A stretch of 64,000 bases of DNA from Thozetella sp. PMI_491 (taxonomy: Eukaryota; Ascomycota; Sordariomycetes; Chaetosphaeriales; Chaetosphaeriaceae), in contig MU270027.1 in the NCBI GenBank assembly GCA_021432635.1, positions 806,001 through 870,000 of the forward strand. The letters run 5' to 3'. Below, in pieces: positions 11,954-23,209 of the stretch. Each line of letters begins with the position of its first letter. Position 1 is the stretch's first letter. The notes below the pieces were generated by a model. It did not search any database and was not told where the DNA came from. It worked only from the letters and a program-made list of their open reading frames with translations. Position numbers and translations under genes: made by a program.

Positions 11954-13439
11954 ATGCCGTTCAGCAAGGGAAAGAGTCCAGTACCCCTCAACGAGGTCCA
12001 AGACGCGCATTTCGCAGGCGATAGGGACCCTTCGCCACCTGTGCCCGAGGATCCTGAGGTCTTAGCCGCCGAGGTGGTAAACAGTTCCATGAGCCTGCCC
12101 GCGCTGCTAGGAGAAGAGGAAATCATGTCCGCAACAACATCTATATCGGAGTCCTTCCGGCCCGGACCAGACGACGACTTGGCCAAGATAGAGGGCATCC
12201 ACGAGCCGGGCCCTGGCATTGGATTTCTAGAAGTCGACGACGACGAAGACGGGGAGTCAGCGGCGCTCTACCCCATGAGCACATATCCCCGGATGACCCC
12301 GGCATATCGGGTGGAACGCCCCTACAGCCCGGGGGATGGGCCAGATACGAGGACAATGCACGTTTCTCCGGGACCGTCTCGACTGGTATCTTTGCGCTAA
12401 TGCTCCGCTTCTTAGAGATTCCTCTCGAACCCTGTATGCCGAGGACATCGACTATGTCCTGGAAAATGGGCGGTGGTATTGCGGCGACTATTACATGCCG
12501 ATCGATGAGGACGAAAAGATCCGCCAATATGTGATACACAATGTGTACCTTCAATTCTTCCACGGGGAACTCACGACGGTCCCGCTCAATAACCCCAAGT
12601 ACATCTTGGATATTGGCACAGGCATCGGCGAGTGGGCGATCGGCATGGCCGAGAGGTACCCAGATTGCGAGGTGTTTGGCTCCGACATTGCCCCCATCCA
12701 GGAGACCCAAGTCCCCTCCAACGTTGAGTTTCAAATAGAGACGGCCGAAGATGAATGGATCCGACCCGCCAACACGGTCGACCTCGTGCACCTCCGCAAC
12801 ATGGCGGGTGCGTTCCGCGATTGGACCTTCATCTATTCGCAGGCTTTCAAGTGCATCAAGCCTGACGGGTGGATAGAAGTCGTCGACTTTGACGACCACC
12901 AGGCGTACCAGAATTTCCTGTCCCATTACCCCAACAACTCGCCCCTCCACCTGATCAGCAATGGCCTCCAAGAGGCTTCCGCGCTGTCCGGCCGGCCGCG
13001 AGGGACCGCACACCTGGACCCACAGCTTCTGATTGATGCCGGGTTTGTGGATATCAAGGAGAGCGCCTTCACCCTCTACCTCGGGGAACACATGAGCACC
13101 TCGTACGGCACGTTGTGGATGACAGCCTGCATATCGGGCATCGAGGCCACCTGTCTGCGCCTACTGACCAGGCAGCTCGGCTGGGACCCGGCCGACGTGC
13201 TCGATCTCTGCAAATCCGTCGAGGTCGAGACGAAGCGGATGGCCAGCGACCCCGCCCGCGCTGCCGGATTTGGCGTCAGGCTCCGCGTGCTCGTGGGGAG
13301 GAAGCCGGCCCAGCCGGGTCAGTGGGCTGCACAGGCTCTGAATGAGAACGGCGAGATTGCCTCGATGAGCGACGGCGGAGACGGGAGCACTGTTGGGAGC
13401 CGGTCAGTCTTGACAGCCACCAGCGGGAGCACGATATAG
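11954..13439 (+). CDS. LaeA-like/TAM-type S-adenosylmethionine-dependent methyltransferase
   Basis: This is a class I SAM-dependent methyltransferase of the expanded fungal LaeA-like group; the targets of most members are unknown. Proposed exons are 11954-12385 and 12444-13439 (476 codons, 475 aa). The N-terminal ~140 residues are acidic, Ser/Pro-rich and probably disordered. The catalytic domain begins near ENGRWYCGDYYMPIDEDE and contains SAM motif I as ILDIGTGIGEWAI (about residues 196-208), then FGSDIAP (motif II region) and a VHLRNMAGAFRDW segment. The exon junction is the weak point: a GTATCT donor at 12386 joined to an AG at 12443 keeps frame, but removes residues (LYAED) that look family-like. 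The C-terminal frame is open back to 12336. It is probably nuclear or cytosolic; it is not shown to be LaeA itself. Confidence 0.8.
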
Positions 13440-13990
13440 GGTGTTTCGTCTTCAAGATGGCGCTGCCGCAGGCCCCAGGAGAGCTGGCGGAAGAGCACAG
13501 CCGGGGCCGGGGTTGTAGAGGGCAATGTGTATGAATGGAACGCATTATCGGATCTTAGATACCCCACAGGATCAACTCCTACCTATCTAGTGTTGAGATT
13601 TAGGGGTAGTTTGGTCTTGTATAAGTGACGGTAGCAAGCAACGATTTGAACCGCTCGAAAATGGACACCGCGAATAATCGCGAGGCCCTCTGTGATTTGA
13701 TGTTCTGCTGCATAGTAGCCGAGCTGAATTATAGCGGGGCACCCCTGTGGCCCACTCCCCCCATCAGGCTGTGGAAGCTACCTACCTACCTTGCCTTGCC
13801 TGAGAGGCAGAGCTCCCTCCGTCCCGTGCCAGGAACTGACGTCGATCCCGCCTACGCAACCCACCAACCTAGGCCGAGGTCCGCATGACAACGGCGCTCG
13901 CTGCCTGGCCTTCGAATTCCCTCGGAAACAGCACGCCAAGGGAGCTCAACAACATGAAAGAGAACTGACTGCGCGCTCCAACAACGAGAG
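13440..13990. other. Intergenic, promoter of VPS18
   Basis: This 550-nt gap contains a run of three TACC units at about 13781-13793 and the leader of VPS18. Nothing else was recognised. Confidence 0.55.
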
Positions 13991-16900
13991 ATGGCGCTTG
14001 AACCAGCGTCCAACGGCTTCACGGCGGCCGACAATGTCGCCAGCCTCACCGGCGAGGCCCTGCCCATCTTTGACGTCGAGCGCGTCCAGCTCCAGTTCTC
14101 TATCGCGGCCGACTTTGTTGCTGCCCAGGTGGCCAACAATGTGCTCATATTGGCGCTGTCAAACGGGCGCATCCTACGGATTGACCTCAATCGCCCCGAG
14201 GACATCGACGGTAACGCCGCCGCACCCCCTCCCCCGATCAGCATGCAAAGGCTAACAGCGGCCGGCCAGACATTGACCTCCCCAAGAAACCCTCAGAGAT
14301 TGGCGTCATACGACGCATGTTCCTCGATCCTACCGCGTCCCACTTGATCGTTTGCACCACCCTCGGCGAGAACTATTACCTGCACTCGCAGTCGCGCCAG
14401 CCTCGGCCGCTCGGCCGTCTTCGGTCTGTGACCATCGAAAGCGTTGCATGGAACCCCTCTCTACCGACAGCCTCGACGCGCGAGATCCTGTTGGGAGCAT
14501 CCGATGGCACCATATACGAGAGCTACATCGAGCCGTCCACAGAGTTCTACCGGAAGGAGGAAAGGTACCTCCGGGTAGTACAGAAGCTGCCGGACGGACC
14601 GGTCACCGGAATATGGGCCGACAACCTGCCCGGGAGGAGTGACACGCGGAGGGTTCTCATAAGCACCCATAGTCGCCTCTTTCATCTGGCGGGGAAAGCG
14701 GGAGGTGGAAATGACGGGAACCACTCGACTTACACGAAGCTTTTCGAGTTGGAGCAGCCGACCATCCACGAACTATCCAGAACATCGACCTCATCTGCCT
14801 CAGCTTTAGCCGTATCTCCAGACCCGCAGGATGCCCCGAGGGCTTATGACGACATTCTACCGGATCGTGCATTCGCGTGGCTCTCTTCTCAAGGCGTCTA
14901 CCACGGGAACTTGATCGTCAACCCCGTCGGGCCGGACCTGGGCGTCAAGCTCTTTGCTGAATCAAAGCTCCTTCCGAGATCACAGCTCGCGGCTTCCGAC
15001 GGAGCAAACCGGAGGAAATCTGTTGCGGATGAGATCGACGCCATCGCGCTCACGCAATGGCACATCATCAGCCTCGTAGGCAACAGGATTGTTGCCGCCA
15101 ACCGGCTGACTGGCGCCAACGTTTTCGACCAGGTCATCCTGGACCGAGGCCAGAAGGCGATAGGCCTCTGCGTAGACCTCCAGAAGAACACGTTTTGGCT
15201 CTTTACCACGCAGGAAATCTTTGAGATCGTGTTACGAGACGAAGACAGGGACATCTGGAAGATCATGCTCAAGATGCAACACTTTGATGCTGCCCTCCGA
15301 TATGCGCATACCCCAGCACAGAAGGACGCCGTTGCGACTTCGTCGGGCGACTATCTAATCAGCAAGGGCCTGTACAACGAGGCAGCGGGGGTTTACGGCA
15401 AGAGTAGCAAGCCGTTTGAAGAAGTGGCTCTCGTCTTTGTCGACAATGCACAGCCAGACGCACTTCGCAAGTACCTATTGGCCAAGCTTGGGACCTACAA
15501 GAAGTCGCAGGTCATGCAGAGGATCATGATTGCCAGCTGGCTCATCGAAATTTTCATGGCTAAGCTCAACTCGCTCGACGATACCATCGTGACAGGAGCA
15601 GAGTTGTCAGAAACTCTCAACGCGGCGCAGACGAAGGAGCAGCTCGAGGCGGTCCGCAGTGAATATCAGAACTTCGTGAACAAACACAAGTCTGACCTTG
15701 ATCGAAAAACGGTTTATGACCTGATCAGCAGTCACGGCCGCGAGGAAGAGCTTTTGTTTTATGCCGACGTCATCAACGATTACAACTATGTCCTCTCGTA
15801 CTGGATACAGCGGGAACGATGGACCGAGGCTTTGAAGGTTCTCAAGAGACAGACCGACCTGGACGTCTTCTACCGCTACAGCAGCGTGCTTATGACGCAC
15901 GCAGCGGCGGAGCTAGTGGAGGTTCTCATGCGGCAGGCAGGCCTCAAGACTCGAAGTCTTATACCGGCGCTCCTAGAGTATGATCGGAACTTTAAGGGGC
16001 CACTCGCGCAGAATCAGGCCATCCGATACCTCCAATACGTTGTCGGCCAGCTTAATTCAACCGACTCTGCCGTGCACAACACCCTCGTATCCATGTATGC
16101 CTCCCACCCCTCCAAGGACGAGACAGCGCTCCTCTCCTACCTAGAGTCCCAAGGCGACGAGCAACGCTTCGATTCGGATTTTGCGCTCCGGCTCTGTATC
16201 GAGAACCGACGCGTCCTGTCGTGCGTTCACATATACACCAGCATGGGCCAGTACGTCCAAGCCGTCGACCTAGCTCTCTCGCACAACGAGATCGAGCTGG
16301 CGTCCATCATCGCGGATCGGCCGATGACCAAACCTGCTCTGCGAAAGAAATTGTGGCTTGCCGTGGCCAAAAAGGTCATCTCGCAGTCTGACGGCATCAA
16401 GACGGCGATAGAGTTCCTCCGGCGCTGCGATCTGCTCAAAATTGAGGATATGATACCCTTCTTCCCCGACTTTGTGGTAATTGACGACTTCAAAGACGAA
16501 ATTTGCGCTGCGCTGGAGGACTATAGCCGCAACATCGACACCCTCAAGAAGGAGATGGACGAGTCCAGCCAGACCGCCGCCAATATCAAGGTCGACATCG
16601 CAGCGCTGGACCGGAGGTACGCCATCGTGGAGCCTGGGGAGAAGTGCTACGACTGCGGCCTTCCTCTGCTAGTCCGCCAGTTCTTTGTATTTCCGTGCCA
16701 GCACGCCTTCCACTCAGACTGCCTAGGGCGCAAGGTGCTAGAGCAGGCCGGCGTAGGCAAGAGCCGTCGCATCAAGGAGTGCCAGGTACAGATTAGCAAG
16801 GGCCTCGTGAGCGGCGCCAAAAGAGATGCCATGATTGCTGAACTAGATTCTCTAGTTGCGTCTGCTTGGTAAGTGCTGTGGATGTGCGGCCTCCGATCAG

Positions 16901-17004
16901 TTTGCTAACCGAGAGGCAGTATATTGTGCAGCGACTTCGCTATCAAACGCATCGATGAGCCGTTCATCAAAGAAGGGGAAGATAGAAACGAGTGGGCCTT
17001 GTAA
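13991..17004 (+). CDS. VPS18: Vacuolar sorting protein 18 (HOPS/CORVET core subunit, Pep3)
   Basis: VPS18 is a core subunit of the HOPS and CORVET tethering complexes on endosomes and vacuoles. Exons 13991-14210, 14270-16868 and 16920-17004 give 968 codons (967 aa), close to the family size. The N-terminal half has the beta-propeller typical of Pep3/Vps18, including the family-like GENYYLHSQSRQPRPLGRLR segment. The middle is an alpha-solenoid (clathrin-heavy-chain-type repeat) with DRKTVYDLISSHGREEELLFYA around residue 575. The C-terminus has a RING-type zinc module: CYDCG near residue 866, FPCQHAFHSDC shortly after, and a last CxxC pair (ACILCSDFAI) split by the final intron. This makes the gene look complete. 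Its 3' end faces the V-ATPase proteolipid gene, about 310 nt away. Confidence 0.95.
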
Positions 17005-17317
17005 CACCGAAGCCTTTTTATTTATTTGAAAGTTACTGGGCCTATTCTATGCATGCTCGTCGATTCCCTTTCGCCCTATTCCCTTGAATTCATCTTCAGT
17101 AGTAGGAGGTCCAAAGGACCTAGATACCCTAGCAATAATGTCACCGATGTAGATACTTCAGCTCCCCCTCTTACGTTCGCACCACCGTGTCCTGTCACTC
17201 GCTCACTTCTCCGGACTGTCTCGGTCAATATTCGCACTTAGTAACGTCATGCTGTGACCTAGTGATCATTAAAATTGATACGACCACCCCGTAGCTTTGG
17301 AGATTGTCAGTCAACTT
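17005..17317. other. Intergenic, between convergent genes
   Basis: This short AT-richer gap lies between the VPS18 stop and the possible 3' end of the V-ATPase proteolipid paralogue. I searched it on the minus strand for the missing end of the proteolipid (a GLIVALLL-like segment) and did not find it. Confidence 0.55.
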
Positions 17318-18171
17318 TCACCATCCTAGGCATATCTCGATGGTATTTGGGAAGTTCTCGGGAGTAGATCTAATGCCAGAAACACATTCAGGCGTGAAGG
17401 AGCTCCCAAGAGCTCTCGGGGGGGCAAGGAACACGGGGGGTACTTGCAGGCCAAGGACTTCGGAGAAGATGAGGATCAGCACCATGCCGACGAAGAGGCG
17501 TGGCTGCTGGGTGCTTGCTCGAACTGTTCACCGTCCCTCGTCAGTGTGTTTCGCTCGTCCGTTGCAATGTACAGTGGGCCACGCCTCACTCACCTCCCGC
17601 GTCGCCGACGATTCCAACCGCAAACCCGGCAGCAAGCCCGCATAACCCAACCGCCAATCCCGCACCCAGCTGCATGAAGCCCGTATACAGCGCCATCTTT
17701 TCTTGGAGGCTGTTCGAGATGATGACGCCTACAACGAGACCGTAGATGGAGAGAATCTGGGCCATGATGGCGCAAAGACTGGTTGTGGGCTCATGTCAGT
17801 CTCCGGTGGCGAAGGGAGCAAGGGGAGAGGGACTCGGTAATGCGGAACACACCTATTCTGCATCAGACGGTCTGGCCGGATTATGCCAGAGGAGAAGATG
17901 GCTCCTGAGGACTTGGCCGTGCCATAGGAGGCGCCCAGGACGGTGAAGATGATGGCGCAAGCGCAGCCCATCGCACCGAAGAACGACTGACGCTTGGTGG
18001 TTAGCCGGTGGTACCCTGTCGACCATGACCTCTGTGGGCTGCCGGGGAGGAGAGGCTCCGGATTATACAAACCGCATAGACTGGGCTGGAGAGAAGAAAA
18101 TCTCAGCATAATGTTTTTCCAAGTATATACAAGGCCGCGAGTACATACCAACGGGCTGGATTGTAATCCAT
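17318..18171 (-). CDS. Divergent V-ATPase proteolipid (subunit c / VMA3-like) paralogue with altered C-terminus
   Basis: Subunit c forms the proton-carrying rotor ring of the vacuolar ATPase. Exons on the minus strand are 18149-18171, 18073-18085 (only 13 nt), 17853-17986, 17594-17778 and 17523 downward. The product starts [20 protein letters not shown], matching the VMA3 start CPVYAPFFGAMGC. It continues with [75 protein letters not shown]. The essential glutamate is present (E140). Canonical subunits then continue YGLIVALLL; here the frame instead reads QVPPVF and runs to a stop at 17318-17320 (about 186 aa), or a GTACCC donor may splice to a short unrelated tail. It is therefore a third-type proteolipid with a changed or lost end of helix 4, not the ordinary housekeeping subunit. 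It could be a young pseudogene. The exact 3' end is uncertain. Confidence 0.75.
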
Positions 18172-21100
18172 TGCGGCGAAGAGAACTTAGATGCCTTTAA
18201 GGTAAGGAGCTGAGGGAGTGGCTTCACGCAAGACTCGAGGCGGGCAGAGAAGATTGGAGAGTGGAAGTTGGGATAACGATGGATAATACGTAGTCACTGA
18301 TGGTTCCAGCAGTAGATGCCCTGCCCCGAGCTAGGTTGCAAATCGGTCGTCCTGTAGCTCAAGTCCAGCTCATCTACCCTAGTTAGGAAATTGAATGTCA
18401 CTAGGTATATGTAGTAGGCAGTAGCAGGCATCTCGGACAGCCGGGTAATCAATGACACCGCTCCTTCGTCAAAATAAGCTGCGGTGCCTGGCGGCTTGGC
18501 GTCGAGGCCACAAGGCTGAGAGAGGGAGTATTGCGTACACCTCATGTGTACAGCTCAGGCAGACGAATATCGGTACGCCTGATTGGCCTGAGACATGCAG
18601 CTCAACCCCGAGTAGACAGCCACGTTCGGCCACCAGCGCTGGTGACTTTCAAGGTCAGGGGACCCGTCGGACAGACAACTAGTGGCTTCGGTGCACATCC
18701 TCAAATACGGTAACGGATAGATATCTCATCCTCAAGATAGTCCCCTGCGCGAACTCCTCGACGTTGCCCATGCGATGGCTCCTGCTCTTCCCAGCACATC
18801 TACTTCGGCCTCGTTCTCACAGCTTACCCGCCTGCCGGAGATGACTGGGCGGCTGACTTTCACTCTCAATCTCCCTTCCAGACAGGTGCCGGATTAGCCC
18901 AACGCCAAGCGAAGGTGATATTTGGACGGTATAAATGATGATCGATCTGTATGCTGGCCCATTCACGGTGGATCTGGCTAGCCTAATTGGGTCGTGATGC
19001 GGAATACAGTCCCACTGTCAGTTATACCGTGCAAATATCAACCCCAGGAGCCGTAGCGAACTAAGCGCAATGCGGGCTCCGGCGGCTTGAGCTTTTTGGC
19101 TTGTGCGCATGGGTCCGGTTACAGTCTAGGAAGGCTTACAAGGCTCTTCACAGACATCCAAGCACAGCATAAAAACCGGCAGCCCTCAAACACGCGATGA
19201 ACGAATTGCTGCGACTATTGGAAACCTCAAATCCAGTCGACCCAAGAGGGGGGTCGCCGAAGTCAATTCAAGAGCATTCAGGGCGATGCTCAGCCGAAAT
19301 CACTCTACCATCTCAGACAGCTGTTGAAGGTTCCATGGCAGTACGGGTCGATATGGACCGGTTGGTGGCGCTCGGTTAGAAACCTCGATGCTTGGAGTCG
19401 GCAAAGCATAAGCGACACCAGGCGAGACAAGTCGTTAGATGTTGATTGAACTACCCGTCCCTAGTGGTTACCCTCAGCCGGCGTCATTGAGCTTAAAAAA
19501 AGGGTAGAACATGGGTGGCGGGGGATTCCAACGCGAGAAGCTTATGGAGGACTTGAAGGCTACGCAAATTACAAAGCCGAGAAGCCTCAGCTAGTTGGGG
19601 CCACCGGTCTTTTGAAGGGATCGGGCCTGATCCGGACCCGGAGTCGGGATGAAGTCGGGGATATTCGTCACCATGGCTGCCCAGCCAGAAACCCCCGGGG
19701 GGGTGGAAAGGGTGGCGAGTGCGCCATTGTTGCGAGGTTCAGCCAGCAATAGGGTATTTCGAATGCTCTTCCTGGGCAGGACGCTGAGCTAACTTCATGT
19801 CGAGCGATTTCTAGAGTGACCTGCCCTCACGTGGCTTCGAACGTGGCTACGAAGTACTATTTGAGCTTTTTCGACCTCTTTTCCCTAAAATAAAGGAAGA
19901 AAAAGGAAGGAGCGGCGATGTTTCGGGCGACTTGCAGCATGCCAAGCCCGGTAGGAAGGCTTCGCGATCGCCAGGAAAGGCAGTAGCCTCCTATGGTTGG
20001 TTGGCTGCTTGCTTACTTGCCACACGCTTCCATTCTTCTCCCGGGTCAAAGCAGCTGTGTCTTGTCTCTGTTCCCCGTGATTCCACAGCCGCGCGACATG
20101 TCCGTGAGGCTGCTCGCTCCGCCATATCGGACTCGTCATCCCGCCTGGCTGCGATTGGACGGAGGTGGGGTATGCCGGTACTGGCGACGCCTTTCCCTCC
20201 CATGCCCCACAGTGGCTTGCTGGCATCCAAGAATAGAGCTGTCGATTGTCTGGCGGTCTCTAGCCAGCCTGCCAGCCAACATCAATACTGCACGCAGGAT
20301 TTCTCTGGGGCGACCGGCCGGACCTCCAAAGAGCCGTCTTCATCCAATCGAAACTAGCAGGGAGCCTCCAGCACGCTGCCGGGAGCCAATCTGTGTGATC
20401 CGCAACTCGTGTGTCAGATCTAGCTCAGGCAAGCCAGTGCCGCGAGGCTTGGCGTTCGAAACGTTTCATCTTGGTCGAACCCCCCGGCCGAACACCAGAA
20501 CATAGCAAGGAGCCGTGCAATTTTTTGGCAGAAGTTCAATGGGACGGCTTGCCAGCGAAAGATCATTCCGCTTCTTCGTCGCAGGAGTCACGCTGCTGCG
20601 GGCAAATTTGCTTGGAGTTGAGCAAAGAAGGGGGCCGGATGAGGCAATGGGGCAGCTCGCCTCGCCGAGGAGTGGAAGACAGAGGCGTCCCGAGCCAAGC
20701 GCTCAGGAGGCGAGAAGGGGTCCCCGTCCCCACAGCCGACGTTGGGTGAAGCGTTGGCAGGGGCCGCGCGTCACTCCCACAAGCCGTAGGCGCTATCTAA
20801 GCCCAGAAAGCGATCCTGTCGCCCAGCCCAGTGGGTCGGGCGCTACCTAGTACGCCATTGTGACCTTTGTGAGCAGGCAATCGACTTCCGAAGGTCTCCC
20901 ATTGTGCGGGATCTGCCACTGCCAAAACTCGGAGTCTGGACCGCCTCCCTCGTGGGGCTGGCCTCCTGTTCGGGGGCCCCCCCTCCCCTTCTCTCCTATG
21001 CTCCGTTACCTGCGCCGGCGCCGTAGCATTGTGTCATGGACAGGTACCCAGGGTACATGTTTCGTCTCGACTCGAACCGTCCGAACAAGTCCTCATCCCC

Positions 21101-21730
21101 CTAACCCCCCAGACGCCGCCAAGCTTTTGTACATCAATGGCTTGCCGCCCTCCTCCCGTAGACCCTCGGCTTCATACTCGCTCGTCCTCCCAAGACTGCC
21201 TGTGAGACTCCAAGAAGCTTGGCAGCGCCGGGAATACTCTGTTTGCTCTTGGCGAAGGAGCCCGCTAACCTGGCTCCCCTGGATGTCGACTTCACCTCCA
21301 CTGCCACCAGCACGCCTTACCCACTTACCTGCCCACACCTACCTTCATCTGTCATCCTCTGTCCATCCTCACCTGTTTCCCTTTTTCCTTTTCTTACTTT
21401 CTCATTTCGTTGTGTCATCTCTGGAAAAATTGGACGCGGCCGGCTCACGCCTCTAAATCAGCTTACGGCTACTAACTTTGGCTGGTCCTACGGGGTACGA
21501 CTCGGCCGATTACACAGCCTGCCCTGCGCCTTGCGAATTCGCCGCCGCCGCCGTCGTTGGGTTATTCAAATATAATACCTACCTTGTGACACACTCAAAT
21601 GTTATAGTCAAGTGGACTTCTCTCGCTTTGTTATAACGACTGACATATTCGGGCTACCTTGAGGAGGCACCAACTCATCCCGCATCGGATATCCTCTTTT
21701 GCTTGGTGCATCTTAAATCTCCTTGAAACA
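18172..21730. other. Divergent intergenic region
   Basis: This 3.6-kb stretch lies between the proteolipid paralogue (minus) and the yapsin gene (plus). Several 100-200-codon frames occur (for example 19993-20505 and 20860-21456, both plus), but their translations are Arg/Ser/Pro-rich and frame-overlapping, without family features. TATA-like boxes occur near 18939 and 19169. The last few hundred bases are CT-rich and probably carry the yapsin promoter. No transposon or RNA gene was seen. Confidence 0.5.
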
Positions 21731-23209
21731 ATGAAGTCAACAACATTACTGGCCGTGGGGGCCACGCTCTTTTACTCGACGGATGCCTTGACGGTACAGA
21801 AGAGGCAGGATGTGCCAAGGGTTGTGAGCATGCAGACGGAGAGGAGGGTAGTGTCGAATCCTCTGCAGAACGACAAGCTACGGAAGAGGGGTTCGTTGAC
21901 AGCGAGCCTTGACAATGCGGTATGTCCTGGACATCTACTTGGTCAGACGAGGAATTCGGTGCTAACATTGGATTAGGAAACCTTGTATTTTGTGAACGCA
22001 ACCCTTGGTACACCGGCACAGTCTCTCAGGTTACATGTCGACACTGGAAGCAGCGACCTATGGGTCAACACGCCGAGCTCCAAGCTCTGTCTGACGAGGA
22101 CTAGCCCGTGCGCGTTCGCTGGCACCTATTCTGCCAATTCTTCATCGACGTATGGATATGTCGGGAGCTACTTCAACATCTCGTATGTGGATGGGTCCGG
22201 AGCTAGCGGAGACTATGTGACCGACACTTTCACCATGGGCGGCCAGACACTGGACAAGCTTCAGTTTGGGATTGGGTACACGAGCTCGTCAGCACAGGGC
22301 ATTCTTGGCATCGGTTATGAGGTCAACGAAGTGCAGGTCGGCCGGGCGGGACTGTCCCCCTACAAGAACCTGCCGTCCCAGCTCGTGGCGGACGGGAAGA
22401 TCAAGTCGAACGCTTACAGCCTCTGGCTGAACGATTTGGACGCCAACACCGGCAGCATTCTGTTCGGAGGCGTCGACACCGAGCAGTATACGGGGAGCCT
22501 CAAGACGCTTCCCATCCAAACACAGTCGGGTGTCTACGCTGAATTCCTCATCACCTTGACCGGCATCCAGCTCAGCAACAACGTCAGCATTGCCAACGAC
22601 ATCGCCTTGGCTGTGCTACTCGACTCGGGTTCGTCCCTGACCTATCTTCCCGACACCATGGTACAGAGTATTTACCAGGCGGTTGGCGCCGAGTACGACG
22701 CGAATGATGGCGCCGCCTATGTGCCATGCTCTCTCGCAAACAACCAATCCACAATCAGCTTCACCTTCAGCGACCCCACCATCACGGTGGAGATGAACGA
22801 GCTGGTGTTGGACTTGGTGACGGCGAGCGGGAAGCGCCCGACGTTCCAAAACGGCGTCACAGCCTGCCTGTTCGGCATCGCTCCCGCCGGCGCCGGCACC
22901 AATGTGCTCGGCGACACCTTCCTGCGCTCGGCGTACGTCGTGTACGACTTGGAAAACAACGCTATCTCGCTGGCGCAGACCAAGTTCAACAGCACCAAAA
23001 ACAACGTCGTCGAGATTGGGACGGGAACTAGCTCGGTTCCAGATGCCACCGTGGTGGCCAACTCGGTCAAGGCCACCGCCGGCCTCGTGGGCGCCAATGC
23101 CTCGAATGGATTGGGCCTTAAGAACGCTGCTAGCGGTCTTGTTCCAACTATGGCAACCCTGTTTGCGATTTCTGCCTCATTTGTCGTTGGCATTCTCGTC
23201 ACCGTATAA
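21731..23209 (+). CDS. Yapsin-type secreted aspartic protease, probably GPI-anchored
   Basis: This is a pepsin-family (A1) endopeptidase of the yapsin/candidapepsin-like group, which in fungi acts at the cell surface in wall remodelling or proprotein processing. Exons 21731-21919 and 21977-23209 give 474 codons (473 aa). A signal peptide is visible at the start (MKSTTLLAVGATLFYSTDAL), followed by a pro-region with dibasic sites (KR, RKR). The two catalytic aspartates are in VDTGSSDLW (Asp85) and LLDSGSSLTYLP (about Asp279). The C-terminal ~40 residues consist of an Ala/Asn/Ser-rich linker followed by a hydrophobic end (FAISASFVVGILVTV), as expected for a GPI-attachment signal. The gene appears intact. 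Substrates are unknown. Confidence 0.92.

Noticed and set aside
12141-13091. 316-codon open frame on the minus strand
   Set aside because: It is the exact antisense of the methyltransferase coding region, whose SAM-binding motif is clear on the plus strand. GC-rich third positions create such shadow frames.
12336-13439. Methyltransferase starting at ATG 12336 as a single exon
   Set aside because: The upstream frame from 11954 has a convincing acidic N-terminus of the kind this family carries, so a two-exon model is preferred, although the junction is uncertain.
20860-21456. 198-codon plus-strand frame before the yapsin gene
   Set aside because: The translation is Arg/Ser/Pro/Leu-rich with overlapping equal-length frames, typical of CT-rich promoter DNA.
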